NCBI GenBank assembly: GCA_029821875.1
Contig: JALGXW010000013.1
Span: forward strand, 1 to 64,000
Reading direction: 5' to 3'
DNA: 64,000 bases
From: Candidatus Hebobacterum abditum
GTDB lineage: Bacteria > Armatimonadota > Hebobacteria > Hebobacterales > Hebobacteraceae
Under the pieces are notes generated by a model, which saw only the letters and a list, made by a program, of their open reading frames with translations, searched no databases and was not told where the DNA came from. Positions within the stretch are counted from its first letter, which is position 1. Each line of letters opens with the position of its first letter. A program made the position numbers and the translations under genes. Below, in pieces: positions 1 to 8,347 of this stretch.

Positions 1-1932
1 GAAGGCGTGAGCGTCGCGCTGGTCGAGATGAACTCACGCCTGGGTGGCACCGGGACCCTGGGGGGAATCAAGGCACACTGGATGTCCACGCCCAACGCCT
101 TCAACGATGAGATCGACCGACGGGTGCAAGAGTGGGAGAGGCGAGTGGGATGCCCCCACGGCCGGTGGGATTGGAGGCGCACTGACTCCCAGGGCAACGA
201 GTACCTGTGGGGCGAGGACGGCTCTTGGAGCATCGAGCTGAAAGAGCAGGTCCTGGAGGAGATGTGTCAGGAGGCAGGCGTCTCGCTCTACTTCGACAGC
301 CTTCTCATCGGCACGCTGCTTGACGAAGCCAACGTCCTTGGCGCTGTCGTCGCCACCCCGTACGGCCCCCGGGCCGTGCTCAGCGAGGTGACGGTTGACG
401 GCACGGGCGATGGGGATGTGGCCGCCTTCGCCGGCGCCGAACACACCTACGGGAATGAGCGCGATCGGCAGACGATGTTCACCTCCCTTGCTCTCTACCG
501 CGAGCCAGGCGGCCTGGGCAACAACTTCACTACCGCGGCAGACATGGAGGACATCCTCGATTACACGCGCTTCATCCTGACGAGTCGTCGACGCGGCGGA
601 CGGCTTCACAGGGGCCTTCACGACTGCGGAACGTACGTTGCCCCTCGCGAGAGCCGGCATATTCACGGGGAGATGAGCGTTACCCTCGAAGACCAACTGA
701 TGCTGAGGAGGTACCCGGACACAGTTGCTGTGCTCTTCAGCAACTGGGACATGAAAGGGCAGTGGTTCGCCGACATCATCGACTTCGGCATCAACCCCCC
801 GCACGAGGACATCGAGGTCCCCCTTCGCGCCCTGGTCCCGCGCCGCCTGGAGCGGTTGATCATCGCCGGGAAGGCCCTTTCGCTGACACATGATGCCTGC
901 GCCGCGCCTCGTATGCAGAGGGACCTGATCCTGCTTGGGGGAGCTGTGGGGCTCGCGGCGGCGTTCGCGGTTCAGGATGGCGTCAGCCCGAGAAGGATCG
1001 ACATCGGGAAGCTCCAGCGCCGACTCGTGGAGACCGGGAATCTGCCCGCGCGAGTGCTGGAATACGCGCCACCCGGCCCGCCCGACCTGCGCGCGCTGGT
1101 GGAGGGACTGACCGGAGATGAGCCGCTCGAATGGCAAGAGATGCTCGCCACGGAGAAGGCGACCTCAGTCTCTCCCGTCGTCCAACTCTGTATGGCACCA
1201 TCGGATGAGGTTGTGCCGCTCCTTCGCGAAGCCTTCACGCAGTCTGACGGGAGGCGGCGTCTTCTGCTGGCTCGTCTGCTCCTGTGGCATCGTTGTGCGG
1301 AGGGGGCCGACATCGTGCTGGGGGAGGTCGAGCGGCAGTTCGCCGCCTGCGACGGACTGCCGAGGCGGGCAGGCGATATCGACTGGTCCACGGGCTCGCC
1401 CGAGCAGGCCATCCAACCGGAGGTCATCTTCCTCATCAACAACCTCGTGCGGGTCGCCGACCGGCGGATTCTCGGCAGCATGCGGGCCGTCGTCGAGCGT
1501 CTCGAGCAGGCCGATCGCGACTACCGGGACATCCGCGCCGGCATCTACGACTACGTTCGGACTGTCGCCGTGGCGGCTGAACGTCTCACCTGGCCCGAAT
1601 TCGTCCCGCTGCTGAGGAGGCTCTCAGAACTTCCCGAGGTGCGCGAATCGGTCTTCCCGCGCGGCTTCGAACTGGATTACTTCAGGGAGAGGAGAGCTTC
1701 TCTTGTGCTCTACCTTGCCCGTGCTCTGGCCCGTTGTGGCCGGAAGGAGGGGCTGGTCCGGATGGCTGATCTCCTGGGCGACGCCAGGGCCTTGATATGC
1801 AGGAGCGCCCATCACGAACTCCGAAACATTACGTCGCTTGAGCTACCGTTGAGCAGGGGGCAGTGGCGCGAAGCGCTAGAGACGTGGCCGGACACCTTCG
1901 CCCCCATGCCTTGGGATGAGGAGCTGGCCTGA
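1..1932 (+). CDS. FAD-dependent oxidoreductase, 5' end outside window
   Basis: The frame is open from base 1 and enters in the middle of an FAD-binding Rossmann fold (VALVEMNSRLGGTGTLGG), so the N-terminal GxGxxG strand and true start lie left of the window; the tracked GTG at base 7 is not a start. The VDGTGDGDVAAFAGA segment (about residues 129-143) and the late RLIIAGKALSLTHDA stretch (about residues 284-298) are typical of the PF12831 FAD-dependent oxidoreductase family. The last 300 residues are helical and HEAT-like in look, an extension seen in some members. It heads a plus-strand series with GH4 and MttB-type genes, so a redox step in sugar or methylated-compound breakdown is plausible but inferred. 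Substrate unknown. Confidence 0.85.
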   Translation, partial: EGVSVALVEMNSRLGGTGTLGGIKAHWMSTPNAFNDEIDRRVQEWERRVGCPHGRWDWRRTDSQGNEYLWGEDGSWSIELKEQVLEEMCQEAGVSLYFDSLLIGTLLDEANVLGAVVATPYGPRAVLSEVTVDGTGDGDVAAFAGAEHTYGNERDRQTMFTSLALYREPGGLGNNFTTAADMEDILDYTRFILTSRRRGGRLHRGLHDCGTYVAPRESRHIHGEMSVTLEDQLMLRRYPDTVAVLFSNWDMKGQWFADIIDFGINPPHEDIEVPLRALVPRRLERLIIAGKALSLTHDACAAPRMQRDLILLGGAVGLAAAFAVQDGVSPRRIDIGKLQRRLVETGNLPARVLEYAPPGPPDLRALVEGLTGDEPLEWQEMLATEKATSVSPVVQLCMAPSDEVVPLLREAFTQSDGRRRLLLARLLLWHRCAEGADIVLGEVERQFAACDGLPRRAGDIDWSTGSPEQAIQPEVIFLINNLVRVADRRILGSMRAVVERLEQADRDYRDIRAGIYDYVRTVAVAAERLTWPEFVPLLRRLSELPEVRESVFPRGFELDYFRERRASLVLYLARALARCGRKEGLVRMADLLGDARALICRSAHHELRNITSLELPLSRGQWREALETWPDTFAPMPWDEELA

Positions 1933-2063
1933 TCGCTCGCAGCAGTCGGCCTTCCGGCGCAGGTCCCGCCAGTGCTCGCCGCTGGGTTCCTGATAACACC
2001 CGTGCCGGCGCCAGCGAGGGCTTGACCTCTGTGGACGCGGAGTCAACAGGAAAGGGATGAGCG

Positions 2064-3398
2064 ATGAAGGAGAAGTTCGTGCTGGTGGGCGCAGGCAGTG
2101 CCATGTTCACGGGGGCACTTCTGACGGATATCGTGAGGCGTGGCTGGGAGTGCGAGCTGGGGCTCGTGGACACCGACCCGGACGCGCTCGCGATTGCTGA
2201 GGGCCTCTCGGAGAAGGTCGTCGCGACCAGAGACGCGCCGGTGACGGTCAATGCCTCGACGGATCGCCGGGAGGTGCTGCCGGGCGCGACGGTCGTCATC
2301 ACCACCATCGCCGTGGGGGGCCGGCGGGCGTGGGAGCAAGACGTCAAGATCCCGCGCAAGTACGGCATCTACCAGCCGGTGGGGGACTCAGTCATGCCGG
2401 GAGGCACTTCCCGCTGTCTGCGGATCATCCCGCCCATGGTCGAGATCGCGCAGGATGTCCTCGACCTGGCGCCGGAGGCCCTCTTCTTCAACTACGCGAA
2501 CCCCATGACGGCTATCTGTCGGGCAGTGCGCAAGGAGACCGGAGCGCCCATCGTCGGGTTGTGCAGCGGCGTCAATTCCATCGGCCGCGACCTGGCAAGG
2601 CAGCTTGAGGTCGATCCGTCTGACTTCGAGTACACGGCCGTGGGACTGAACCACCTGACCTGGTTCACAGAGCTGCGGGAGAGGGGGCAAGACGTGATGC
2701 CTCGCCTTAAGGAGATCGCCGCGCGGGAGCTCACCAGGCGCGCGGCCGAGCCCGAGGCCTACGACCTTCCAGGCGGGCTCTGCTGGCAGTTGCTGCAGAC
2801 CTTTGGGGCCTTCCCCGCGGTGGGCGACGGCCACGTGCTGGAGTTCTTCCCGAGCCTCTTCCCCACAGGCGAGTTCGGCGGCAAGAAGATCGGAGTGGCG
2901 TGGCACCCCTTCGAGAGGATCATCACCTGGGGGGATGGGATCTACGATGAGATGAGGGAGAAGGCCTTCTCCAAGAAGCCGCTGGAGGACGACTACTTCG
3001 AGAAGATCGCCGGCGAAGGCGAACAGGAGCAGTGCATCGACATCATCGAGAGCATCCGACTGGACAAAGGCGAGATCTTCTCGGCGAATCTGCCAAACTC
3101 CGGCCAGGCGCCGAACCTGCCGCCGGAGGCGGTGCTGGAAGCGCCCACCATGGCCACAGCGGCCGGCATGAAGCCCATCGCGCAACGGCCGCTACCACCG
3201 GGTATCACAGGCACACTCGCCACGCGCCTGCAATGGGTGGAGACCGTGATAGAGGCGGCATTGGAGGGCAGCAGACAGAAGTTCATCCAGGCGCTCGTCC
3301 TCGACGGATGGGTGAAGAGCGTGGACATGGCAGCCCAACTCGCCGACGAACTGCTGGCGGCTCAGGCCGCACACTTGCCGCAGTTCGCAGGCGAGTGA
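2064..3398 (+). CDS. Glycoside hydrolase family 4 (alpha-glucosidase/alpha-galactosidase type)
   Basis: The 444-residue protein has the GH4 layout: an N-terminal NAD-binding fold with VGAGSAMFTGALLTDI at about residues 8-23, the NYANPM segment near residue 143, the metal-binding Cys in GLCSGVN (C167) and the His in VGLNHLTWF (H197). GH4 enzymes use NAD+ and a divalent metal and cleave glycosides by an oxidation-elimination mechanism, in the cytoplasm. Length matches the family. An A/G-rich stretch (ggaaaggga) lies upstream of the ATG. The next gene, an MttB-like methyltransferase, starts 45 bases after the stop, so the two are probably co-transcribed. A second GH4-MttB pair lies at 49.4-52.1 kb. 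Substrate cannot be read from sequence. Confidence 0.9.
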   Translation: MKEKFVLVGAGSAMFTGALLTDIVRRGWECELGLVDTDPDALAIAEGLSEKVVATRDAPVTVNASTDRREVLPGATVVITTIAVGGRRAWEQDVKIPRKYGIYQPVGDSVMPGGTSRCLRIIPPMVEIAQDVLDLAPEALFFNYANPMTAICRAVRKETGAPIVGLCSGVNSIGRDLARQLEVDPSDFEYTAVGLNHLTWFTELRERGQDVMPRLKEIAARELTRRAAEPEAYDLPGGLCWQLLQTFGAFPAVGDGHVLEFFPSLFPTGEFGGKKIGVAWHPFERIITWGDGIYDEMREKAFSKKPLEDDYFEKIAGEGEQEQCIDIIESIRLDKGEIFSANLPNSGQAPNLPPEAVLEAPTMATAAGMKPIAQRPLPPGITGTLATRLQWVETVIEAALEGSRQKFIQALVLDGWVKSVDMAAQLADELLAAQAAHLPQFAGE

Positions 3399-3443
3399 AG
3401 CAGTGATGCGGGAGCCTGGAAGCTGCGAGCCGAGCCGACGACC

Positions 3444-4859
3444 GTGCCAGTGAGTCTCTACGGAACGCTTAGCCGGGCCGAGGTCGAGGAGATCCATGGA
3501 TCGGCACTGCGCGTCCTCGCCGAAGTAGGTGTGAAGGTGGAGTCGCGCGAGCTGCTCTCACTTCTGGCCGACTACGGCGCCCACGTCGACTACGAGGCCT
3601 GCCGGGCGCGATTCTCCCCCGCCTGGGCGGAGCAGTTCATTGCCGACTCCGACACGTACGACTGGGATAGCCATCGCCCGAGCTTCAGCTGCTTCGCGGG
3701 AATCTACGCCTGCCTCTACCTCAATCCCGAGACCGACGAATTGGAGCCCTTCACTGAGCAGACCCTCCGCGACTACATCCGGCTCGGCAGTGCTCTCCCC
3801 GAGGTCAGGTCTGTCGATCTGCTTGGGATGCCCTTCACTCCGGAGGGCATGGCTCCGGAGTACGCGCCACTCGCCGAGAAGCTGTACGGTTGGAAGTACG
3901 GCGCGTCACCGTCCGGCACAGTACAGTTCACCGGACTCTGTCCCTATCTAGAGGAGATGTACGCTCGGAGGGCCGAGGAGATCGACGAGCCGCTGGAGCG
4001 CGTCTTCGGCGCCGTCGGGTACCTAGTCAGCCCCCTACGTCTGGCGCGAGGAGAGTGCGAGCAGCTGCTGTACTTCCGGTCGCGCGGCCTCCACATGCAC
4101 ATCGGGCACATGCTCTCCATGGGCGCATCCGCGCCAGCCACGGTGGCAGGAGCCGCCGTGCTCAAGCTAGCCGAGTCGCTCTTCCTGGCCATTCTCCGCC
4201 GGGCGCTCTGGGGCGACCGCTCGCTTCGAGTGGGCGGCTTCGGCGTCGTCATGGATATGCGGAGCGCACACAGCATGGGCGGCCGGCCGGAGCAGGCCGC
4301 CATCAGCGCCGTTCTGGGCCAGCTCGCCCGCTTCTACGGCGTCGGATCGGGCACAGGCGGAGGCCTCACCGACGCGAAGGTGCCATCTGTGCAGGCCGGA
4401 ATGCAGAAGGCGATGACCTCAATGGCCGGCGTGTGCTCGTGCGGAAGCGCTGCCATGGATGCGGGCCTGCTCTCCCTCGACGAGATCTGCTCGCCAGAAC
4501 AGATGATCTACGACGCCGAACTGGCAAGCGCGATGCAGCACATGCTCCGGCCCATAGTCGTCAGCCCGGAAGCATGTGCGGTGGATGACATCAAGTCCGT
4601 CGGGCCGGGCGGCAACTTCGTGGGGTCTGACCTGACAGCGAAGCGCTTCCGCCAGGAGTTCTGGGAGCCCCGCGTGTGGGACCGGCAATCGCTTCAGGAC
4701 TGGCGAGCTGCAGGCGCCGTCGGCGAGCGCCAGAGGGCCAGGGAGCGCGTCCGATCGATCCTAGCAGCCGCGGCGCCCGAGCCGGGGTTGAGCGAGGAGT
4801 GCGAGCGCGACCTGCGGGCGACCATCGCCCGGGCCGTCGCGGCAGAGGCCGCTAGATAG
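3444..4859 (+). CDS. MttB-superfamily (trimethylamine methyltransferase family) protein
   Basis: The 471-residue product opens with a helical LSRAEVEEIHGSALRVLAEVGV segment typical of the trimethylamine methyltransferase family (PF06253). It keeps the Gly/Ser-rich core (for example GVGSGTGGGLTDAK) and a C-terminal FRQEFWEPRVWDR-type motif. It is a full-length uninterrupted frame ending in TAG, so there is no sign of an in-frame amber pyrrolysine codon; it belongs with the non-pyrrolysine members, some of which demethylate quaternary amines and pass the methyl group to a corrinoid protein. No corrinoid-binding partner is seen nearby. The start is a GTG with a weak ribosome site; GTG at 3450 is an alternative. 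It follows a GH4 gene closely. Confidence 0.85.
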   Translation: MPVSLYGTLSRAEVEEIHGSALRVLAEVGVKVESRELLSLLADYGAHVDYEACRARFSPAWAEQFIADSDTYDWDSHRPSFSCFAGIYACLYLNPETDELEPFTEQTLRDYIRLGSALPEVRSVDLLGMPFTPEGMAPEYAPLAEKLYGWKYGASPSGTVQFTGLCPYLEEMYARRAEEIDEPLERVFGAVGYLVSPLRLARGECEQLLYFRSRGLHMHIGHMLSMGASAPATVAGAAVLKLAESLFLAILRRALWGDRSLRVGGFGVVMDMRSAHSMGGRPEQAAISAVLGQLARFYGVGSGTGGGLTDAKVPSVQAGMQKAMTSMAGVCSCGSAAMDAGLLSLDEICSPEQMIYDAELASAMQHMLRPIVVSPEACAVDDIKSVGPGGNFVGSDLTAKRFRQEFWEPRVWDRQSLQDWRAAGAVGERQRARERVRSILAAAAPEPGLSEECERDLRATIARAVAAEAAR

Positions 4860-4933
4860 CGGAGAAGCGCGACCGCGCGCTGGCGCGCTGCACAGCCCGT
4901 CTGTCGCCCTCGCGGATGACAGAGGAGGTGGCC

Positions 4934-5488
4934 GTGAGTACGACGATCGAGCTTGCCCCGATCGACATGACGCCGAGCGTGATGCAGGATCTGGAGGAGC
5001 GCGGACTGATCATCAGACTCGCCCCCCGTCGCCACGAACTTCCTGCTGCCCCCGGCGAGACCCTGTGGGAGCCTATCTATGACTCCGCGGAGGCACTGGG
5101 GCCGCACCGACTCATCACCGTCAGCGTGAACAAGACGACGCTGGACGAGTTCGGCACCCATGTGGACAATGAGGAGTTCCTGCTGATCGGGGACGCCAGC
5201 ATGAAGCCGCTCTACCTTGTTGTGGCCCTCTGCCAGAAGGAAGATCTCGTCGGCAAGATAGCTCGCAAGGCCATTTCAGCAGACGACTTCGTCTGTCTGC
5301 GCGTCAGGTACAACGACCCCGAGGTAAGCTTCTTCACTATGCTGGCCGAGGTTCCTCACGGCGAGGCCGTCGGGGAGGCCGATGGGCGCCCTGCAACCTT
5401 CTATGTGACCGAGCCCCGCGACTTGGATACGGAGATCGCCGACTTCGGCCCCTACGATCTTCGCATCCGCGTTGATGCGGCCTCCTGA
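4934..5488 (+). CDS. Small unknown protein, cupin-like in appearance
   Basis: I do not recognise this 184-residue protein with confidence. It is beta-rich with a FGTHVDNEEFLLIGD stretch near residue 65 and a PHGEAVGEADGRPATFYV stretch near 140, which recalls small ureidoglycolate-lyase or cupin-like proteins; this is only a resemblance. There is no signal peptide or membrane segment. The tracked ATG at 4916 is probably not used: an AGAGGAGG ribosome site lies inside that extension, five bases before the GTG at 4934, so GTG is taken as the start. It is the last plus-strand gene after the GH4 and MttB genes and may serve the same pathway. Confidence 0.7.
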   Translation: MSTTIELAPIDMTPSVMQDLEERGLIIRLAPRRHELPAAPGETLWEPIYDSAEALGPHRLITVSVNKTTLDEFGTHVDNEEFLLIGDASMKPLYLVVALCQKEDLVGKIARKAISADDFVCLRVRYNDPEVSFFTMLAEVPHGEAVGEADGRPATFYVTEPRDLDTEIADFGPYDLRIRVDAAS

Positions 5489-5584
5489 GGTAGCGTGTCG
5501 GCCGGCACTCATCTGCATGCCGCCACACGCCTTCCGCCCCAAGCGCCGCCAGCCCACCGCGAGCCCGACGCGCCGGCAGAGGCG

Positions 5585-7216
5585 TCAGACCGCCTGCTGC
5601 TTCTCCGCACGGGGCCGAGGAGTCGGCGCCTTGGCTGGGAGGGAAAATGAGAAACAAGCCCCCCGCCCAACTTCGCTGTCCACCCAGATGCTGCCCCCAT
5701 GCGCCTCCACAGCCAGCTTGCAGAAGGCCAGTCCGAGTCCAACCGACAACTTCTCGCGCGATCGCTGCCTCTTCTCCGCCTGGAAGAACTTGTCGAAGAG
5801 GCGGCTCTGGTAGTCGCTCGGGATGCCTGGGCCCTGGTCGGTGACGCTCACTACGACGGCGTCGGACTTCTCCGTCGCTGTACCCGAAACGATGAGCGTG
5901 CTTCCGGGAGGCGATAGAGCCACGGAGTTGCCCGCCAGGTTTACGATGATCCTGCGGAAGAGCTCGCGATCCGCCCAAACGGGAGGTAGGTCGTCGCGGA
6001 GTTCCGTGACGAGATGGATGTCCTTCTCCTTCATCTGGTAGCTGATCAGGGACAGGGCCTGACGGACCTCATCCCTCACCGCGAGTGGCCCTCCGCTCAG
6101 TCTGAGCTCTCCGGCCTCCAGCTTGGCGGAGTCGAGGATGCCACTGATGAGTACTGTCAGCCACTTGCTCGACGCCAGGGCCTCCTGCACATACTCTCGT
6201 TGGTCGTCCTTGAGGCTCTCCCGCGCAAGAAGTTCGAGGAAGCCGACGATGCCGGTAAGCGGGCCCTTCAGGTCGTGCGTGATCATCGCCGAGACGTCCT
6301 GCAGCAAATGGTACCGCCGCTCGGCCTCACACAGCTCACAGCCAATGATCGCTGTCGCCGCGCGATTCGCGAACACGGAAAGCCGCTCGAGGTCGCGTTC
6401 TGTGAAACTCGCCGGCCGACCCCGACTCTCGACCTCGATCAGTCCGATGGTGTCGTCCCCGGTCCACAGCGGCGCGCACAAGCTGGACTGCAGATGCGCG
6501 GCTGCAACGCTCTCGGAGTCCCGAAACTCGACGGGGGCATTCCTGAACAGCATCGACTTGCCCTCGTGGATCACGCGGTTGACGATGGACATGCTCACCG
6601 TGAGTTCGCCTTCGACTCGCCCCTCCGCCCCTCGCGCTCGGGCAACTTGGCGCTTCACCCGGGAGGTCTGTTTGTCGACCAACAGCAGGAGCACATGTGT
6701 CGCCGCGGGAAAGGCCCGCAGCATCGCCTCGAGCACTGCATCCAGCATCGCCTCTGGCTCAAAGGCAGCACCGATGTCCTGCTCCAACTGGTAGGCGATC
6801 GAGAGATCGTCGTAGCTTCCGACCAGCTGTTGCCTGGCGGACTGGAGCTCCTGGATGGTACGCGAGGCAAACGGCGTCAGGTCGAGGCCGGCGCGCTCTT
6901 CCGCATCCGAGACAGAGAAGCTCAGAACGGACTGCCCCACGAGGATCAGATCGCCCGGCTGCAACTCGCTGTTGGCATCTGCCGTGTCCAACGCGATGCG
7001 TTGCCCCGATCTGTCTATCACGGAGCCATTGCGGCTCCCCAGGTCGCGGTAGATCCAGCGGCCAGACTCCAATGTGAGCCGACCGTGATGGCGGGATGCG
7101 AAGGGGTCGGAGAGCTTGACTTCGTTGTCAGGTGCAGTGCCTATCCCCGCCGAGGTCTGCCTGCTCACATAGACCTGTCCCTGGTCCATGCCCTGCAGCA
7201 CAGATAAGCGCAGCAT
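5585..7216 (-). CDS. FHA-GAF sensor histidine kinase
   Basis: The 543-residue soluble kinase has an FHA domain at about residues 1-100 (GIGTAPDNEVKLSDP, SRHHGRL, DLGSRNGS), a short helix, a GAF domain at about 150-300, and a kinase core. The H-box is ITHDLKGPLTGIVGF (His314), followed by an N-box (NLAGNSVALSPPG), G1 (VTDQGPGIP) and G2 (GLGLAFCKL) motifs. FHA domains bind phospho-threonine, so input from a Ser/Thr kinase is likely; one is encoded at 8348. No membrane segment is present. A sigma-70-like promoter lies 37 bases before the ATG. The FHA-GAF half is clearly paralogous to the cyclase at 14010. The response regulator upstream on the same strand is the obvious partner. Confidence 0.93.
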   Translation of the reverse strand: MLRLSVLQGMDQGQVYVSRQTSAGIGTAPDNEVKLSDPFASRHHGRLTLESGRWIYRDLGSRNGSVIDRSGQRIALDTADANSELQPGDLILVGQSVLSFSVSDAEERAGLDLTPFASRTIQELQSARQQLVGSYDDLSIAYQLEQDIGAAFEPEAMLDAVLEAMLRAFPAATHVLLLLVDKQTSRVKRQVARARGAEGRVEGELTVSMSIVNRVIHEGKSMLFRNAPVEFRDSESVAAAHLQSSLCAPLWTGDDTIGLIEVESRGRPASFTERDLERLSVFANRAATAIIGCELCEAERRYHLLQDVSAMITHDLKGPLTGIVGFLELLARESLKDDQREYVQEALASSKWLTVLISGILDSAKLEAGELRLSGGPLAVRDEVRQALSLISYQMKEKDIHLVTELRDDLPPVWADRELFRRIIVNLAGNSVALSPPGSTLIVSGTATEKSDAVVVSVTDQGPGIPSDYQSRLFDKFFQAEKRQRSREKLSVGLGLAFCKLAVEAHGGSIWVDSEVGRGACFSFSLPAKAPTPRPRAEKQQAV

Positions 7217-7252
7217 CCTATCGCCTCAGCCTCTGCTCTTGGCTACTACCAG

Positions 7253-7282
7253 ATTACGCCCCAAGAGGCAGTTGTGTCAATC
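7253..7282 (-). promoter_or_regulatory. Sigma-70-like promoter for the FHA-GAF histidine kinase
   Basis: On the minus strand a perfect -35 (TTGACA) is followed after 18 bases by TAATCT as the -10. The kinase ATG is 37 bases beyond the -10, giving a short leader of about 30 bases. This gives the kinase its own promoter in the gap after the response regulator gene. Confidence 0.55.
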
Positions 7283-7515
7283 TTACGGGGTGCCGAACCG
7301 AACACATCCCAGCGCCCCTGGCGCCGCAGGAGCGGTGCTCGTGGTTCCTGGGCGCCCAATACCGAAATCGCGGGCGCTTCTGTGGTTGCTGGGCGCGTCC
7401 GAGAGCGGTCTCGTGAGCTACAGGTCGTGTGCCACTCCGGTGACCGACCCGACGGCCTCACGGGCGCTCGGCACCGGCATGGGGGGACGAATGTGTCTGG
7501 TCCGCCGGCCGATCT
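7283..7515. other. Gap between response regulator and histidine kinase, nothing recognised
   Basis: Apart from the kinase promoter at its edge I see no gene, RNA or clear terminator here. All ORFs are short and unlike known proteins. Confidence 0.5.
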
Positions 7516-7932
7516 CTAAGGGCTTGGCTCGTCGGTCGACGCGTCGTCCGAGCTGTTCGTGTCAGTCGCCTCGAGAGCGCGCCGGACCACCAAGAGTAAC
7601 TCGTCCAACTCGAACGGCTTCGTCAGATAGAAATCCACCCCAGTCGTCCACCCACGCACAATGTCGGCGTCGTCGTCGCGAGCGGTAAGCATGATGACGG
7701 GCAGGTGCTTTGTCGCCGCGTTCTCCCGGAGCACGCGAAGGGCCTGGAATCCATCCATCACCGGCATGGCGACGTCGAGAATGACCAAATCCGGGGACTC
7801 CGTTGCCACGGCCTGCAGGCACTCCGCGCCGTCGGCCGCCGTGCACACCTCAATGCCCTCGCTCTGCAGCGCGAGCTCGACTGCCGTCACCGTCGGTGGT
7901 TCATCGTCGACGACGAGCACCTTCTTGGCCAT
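7516..7932 (-). CDS. Single-domain response regulator (receiver only)
   Basis: The protein MAKKVLVVDDEPPTV... is a 138-residue CheY/PilH-like receiver. Acidic pocket residues are in VVDDE, the phospho-acceptor is Asp53 in LVILDVAMPVMDG, and the conserved Lys is K105 in YLTKPFE. The acidic Ser/Asp/Thr-rich tail has no DNA-binding domain. The tracked ORF begins 95 codons earlier, but that extension looks non-coding and a GGAGGG ribosome site sits just before the ATG at 7932. It precedes the histidine kinase in the direction of transcription, so the two probably form a two-component pair, though a 300-base gap with its own promoter separates them. Confidence 0.9.
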   Translation of the reverse strand: MAKKVLVVDDEPPTVTAVELALQSEGIEVCTAADGAECLQAVATESPDLVILDVAMPVMDGFQALRVLRENAATKHLPVIMLTARDDDADIVRGWTTGVDFYLTKPFELDELLLVVRRALEATDTNSSDDASTDEPSP

Positions 7933-8009
7933 GGCCACACCCTCCAACTCCCCCCGCAGCCCCTCCCGCCGCCACTCAGCGTCGCGGACGCCCTGCCCGC
8001 TCGCCGCCC

Positions 8010-8018
8010 ATTGTACCA
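8010..8018 (-). promoter_or_regulatory. Extended -10 element upstream of the response regulator
   Basis: The minus strand reads TGGTACAAT, a TGn extended -10, about 78 bases before the response regulator ATG. No good -35 is seen at the usual distance. Confidence 0.35.
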
Positions 8019-8036
8019 CACCATTGCCTACAAGGG

Positions 8037-8242
8037 ACGGCTCTGCCCCCCGGACACTGCTCCACCTGGAATGAGAGGAAGCAAGCGAAGGAGAACTCAT
8101 TTCGGGAGGACGGAGCATGAAGCGGAAGCGGTACAGGGGACCCCAGATTGTGTTTGCGTTGCAGCAGGCGTTCGTGCGGCAGGCCTCTGCCCTAGGCTCT
8201 TGTCTCGACTTACCCACGCAGGAACTGGTCGCGGTAGGCTGA
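8037..8242 (+). pseudogene. Decayed 5' end of an IS3-family element (orfA N-terminus)
   Basis: The short ORF at 8117-8242 begins MKRKRYRGPQIVFALQQA, which matches the start of IS3-family OrfA transposases, then degenerates and stops after 41 codons. A GGGAGGA ribosome site precedes it. The segment from 8037 through the ATG is closely repeated at 13867 (shared ACGGCTCTGCCCCCCG, CCACCTGGAATGAGAG and GAGAACTCATTTC). Both copies lie just upstream of plus-strand signalling genes. No terminal repeats or orfB are present, so this is a relic. Confidence 0.65.
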
Positions 8243-8347
8243 AAAGTCTCATTCCAGGTGGTACAGAAACGGGGAGCGCCCCAGAGAGCACCCCCCCCCT
8301 AGCATTGCGAGTGGCAGCGTTGAGGGGGGCAGGTCAGGGATGGCGGG

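Noticed and set aside
3444-4859. Pyrrolysine-containing MttB
   Set aside because: The frame is full length without an internal TAG, and the only TAG is the terminal stop; the same holds for the paralogue at 50682.
6014-7207. 397-codon plus-strand ORF
   Set aside because: It is antisense to the histidine kinase, whose catalytic motifs are all in place.
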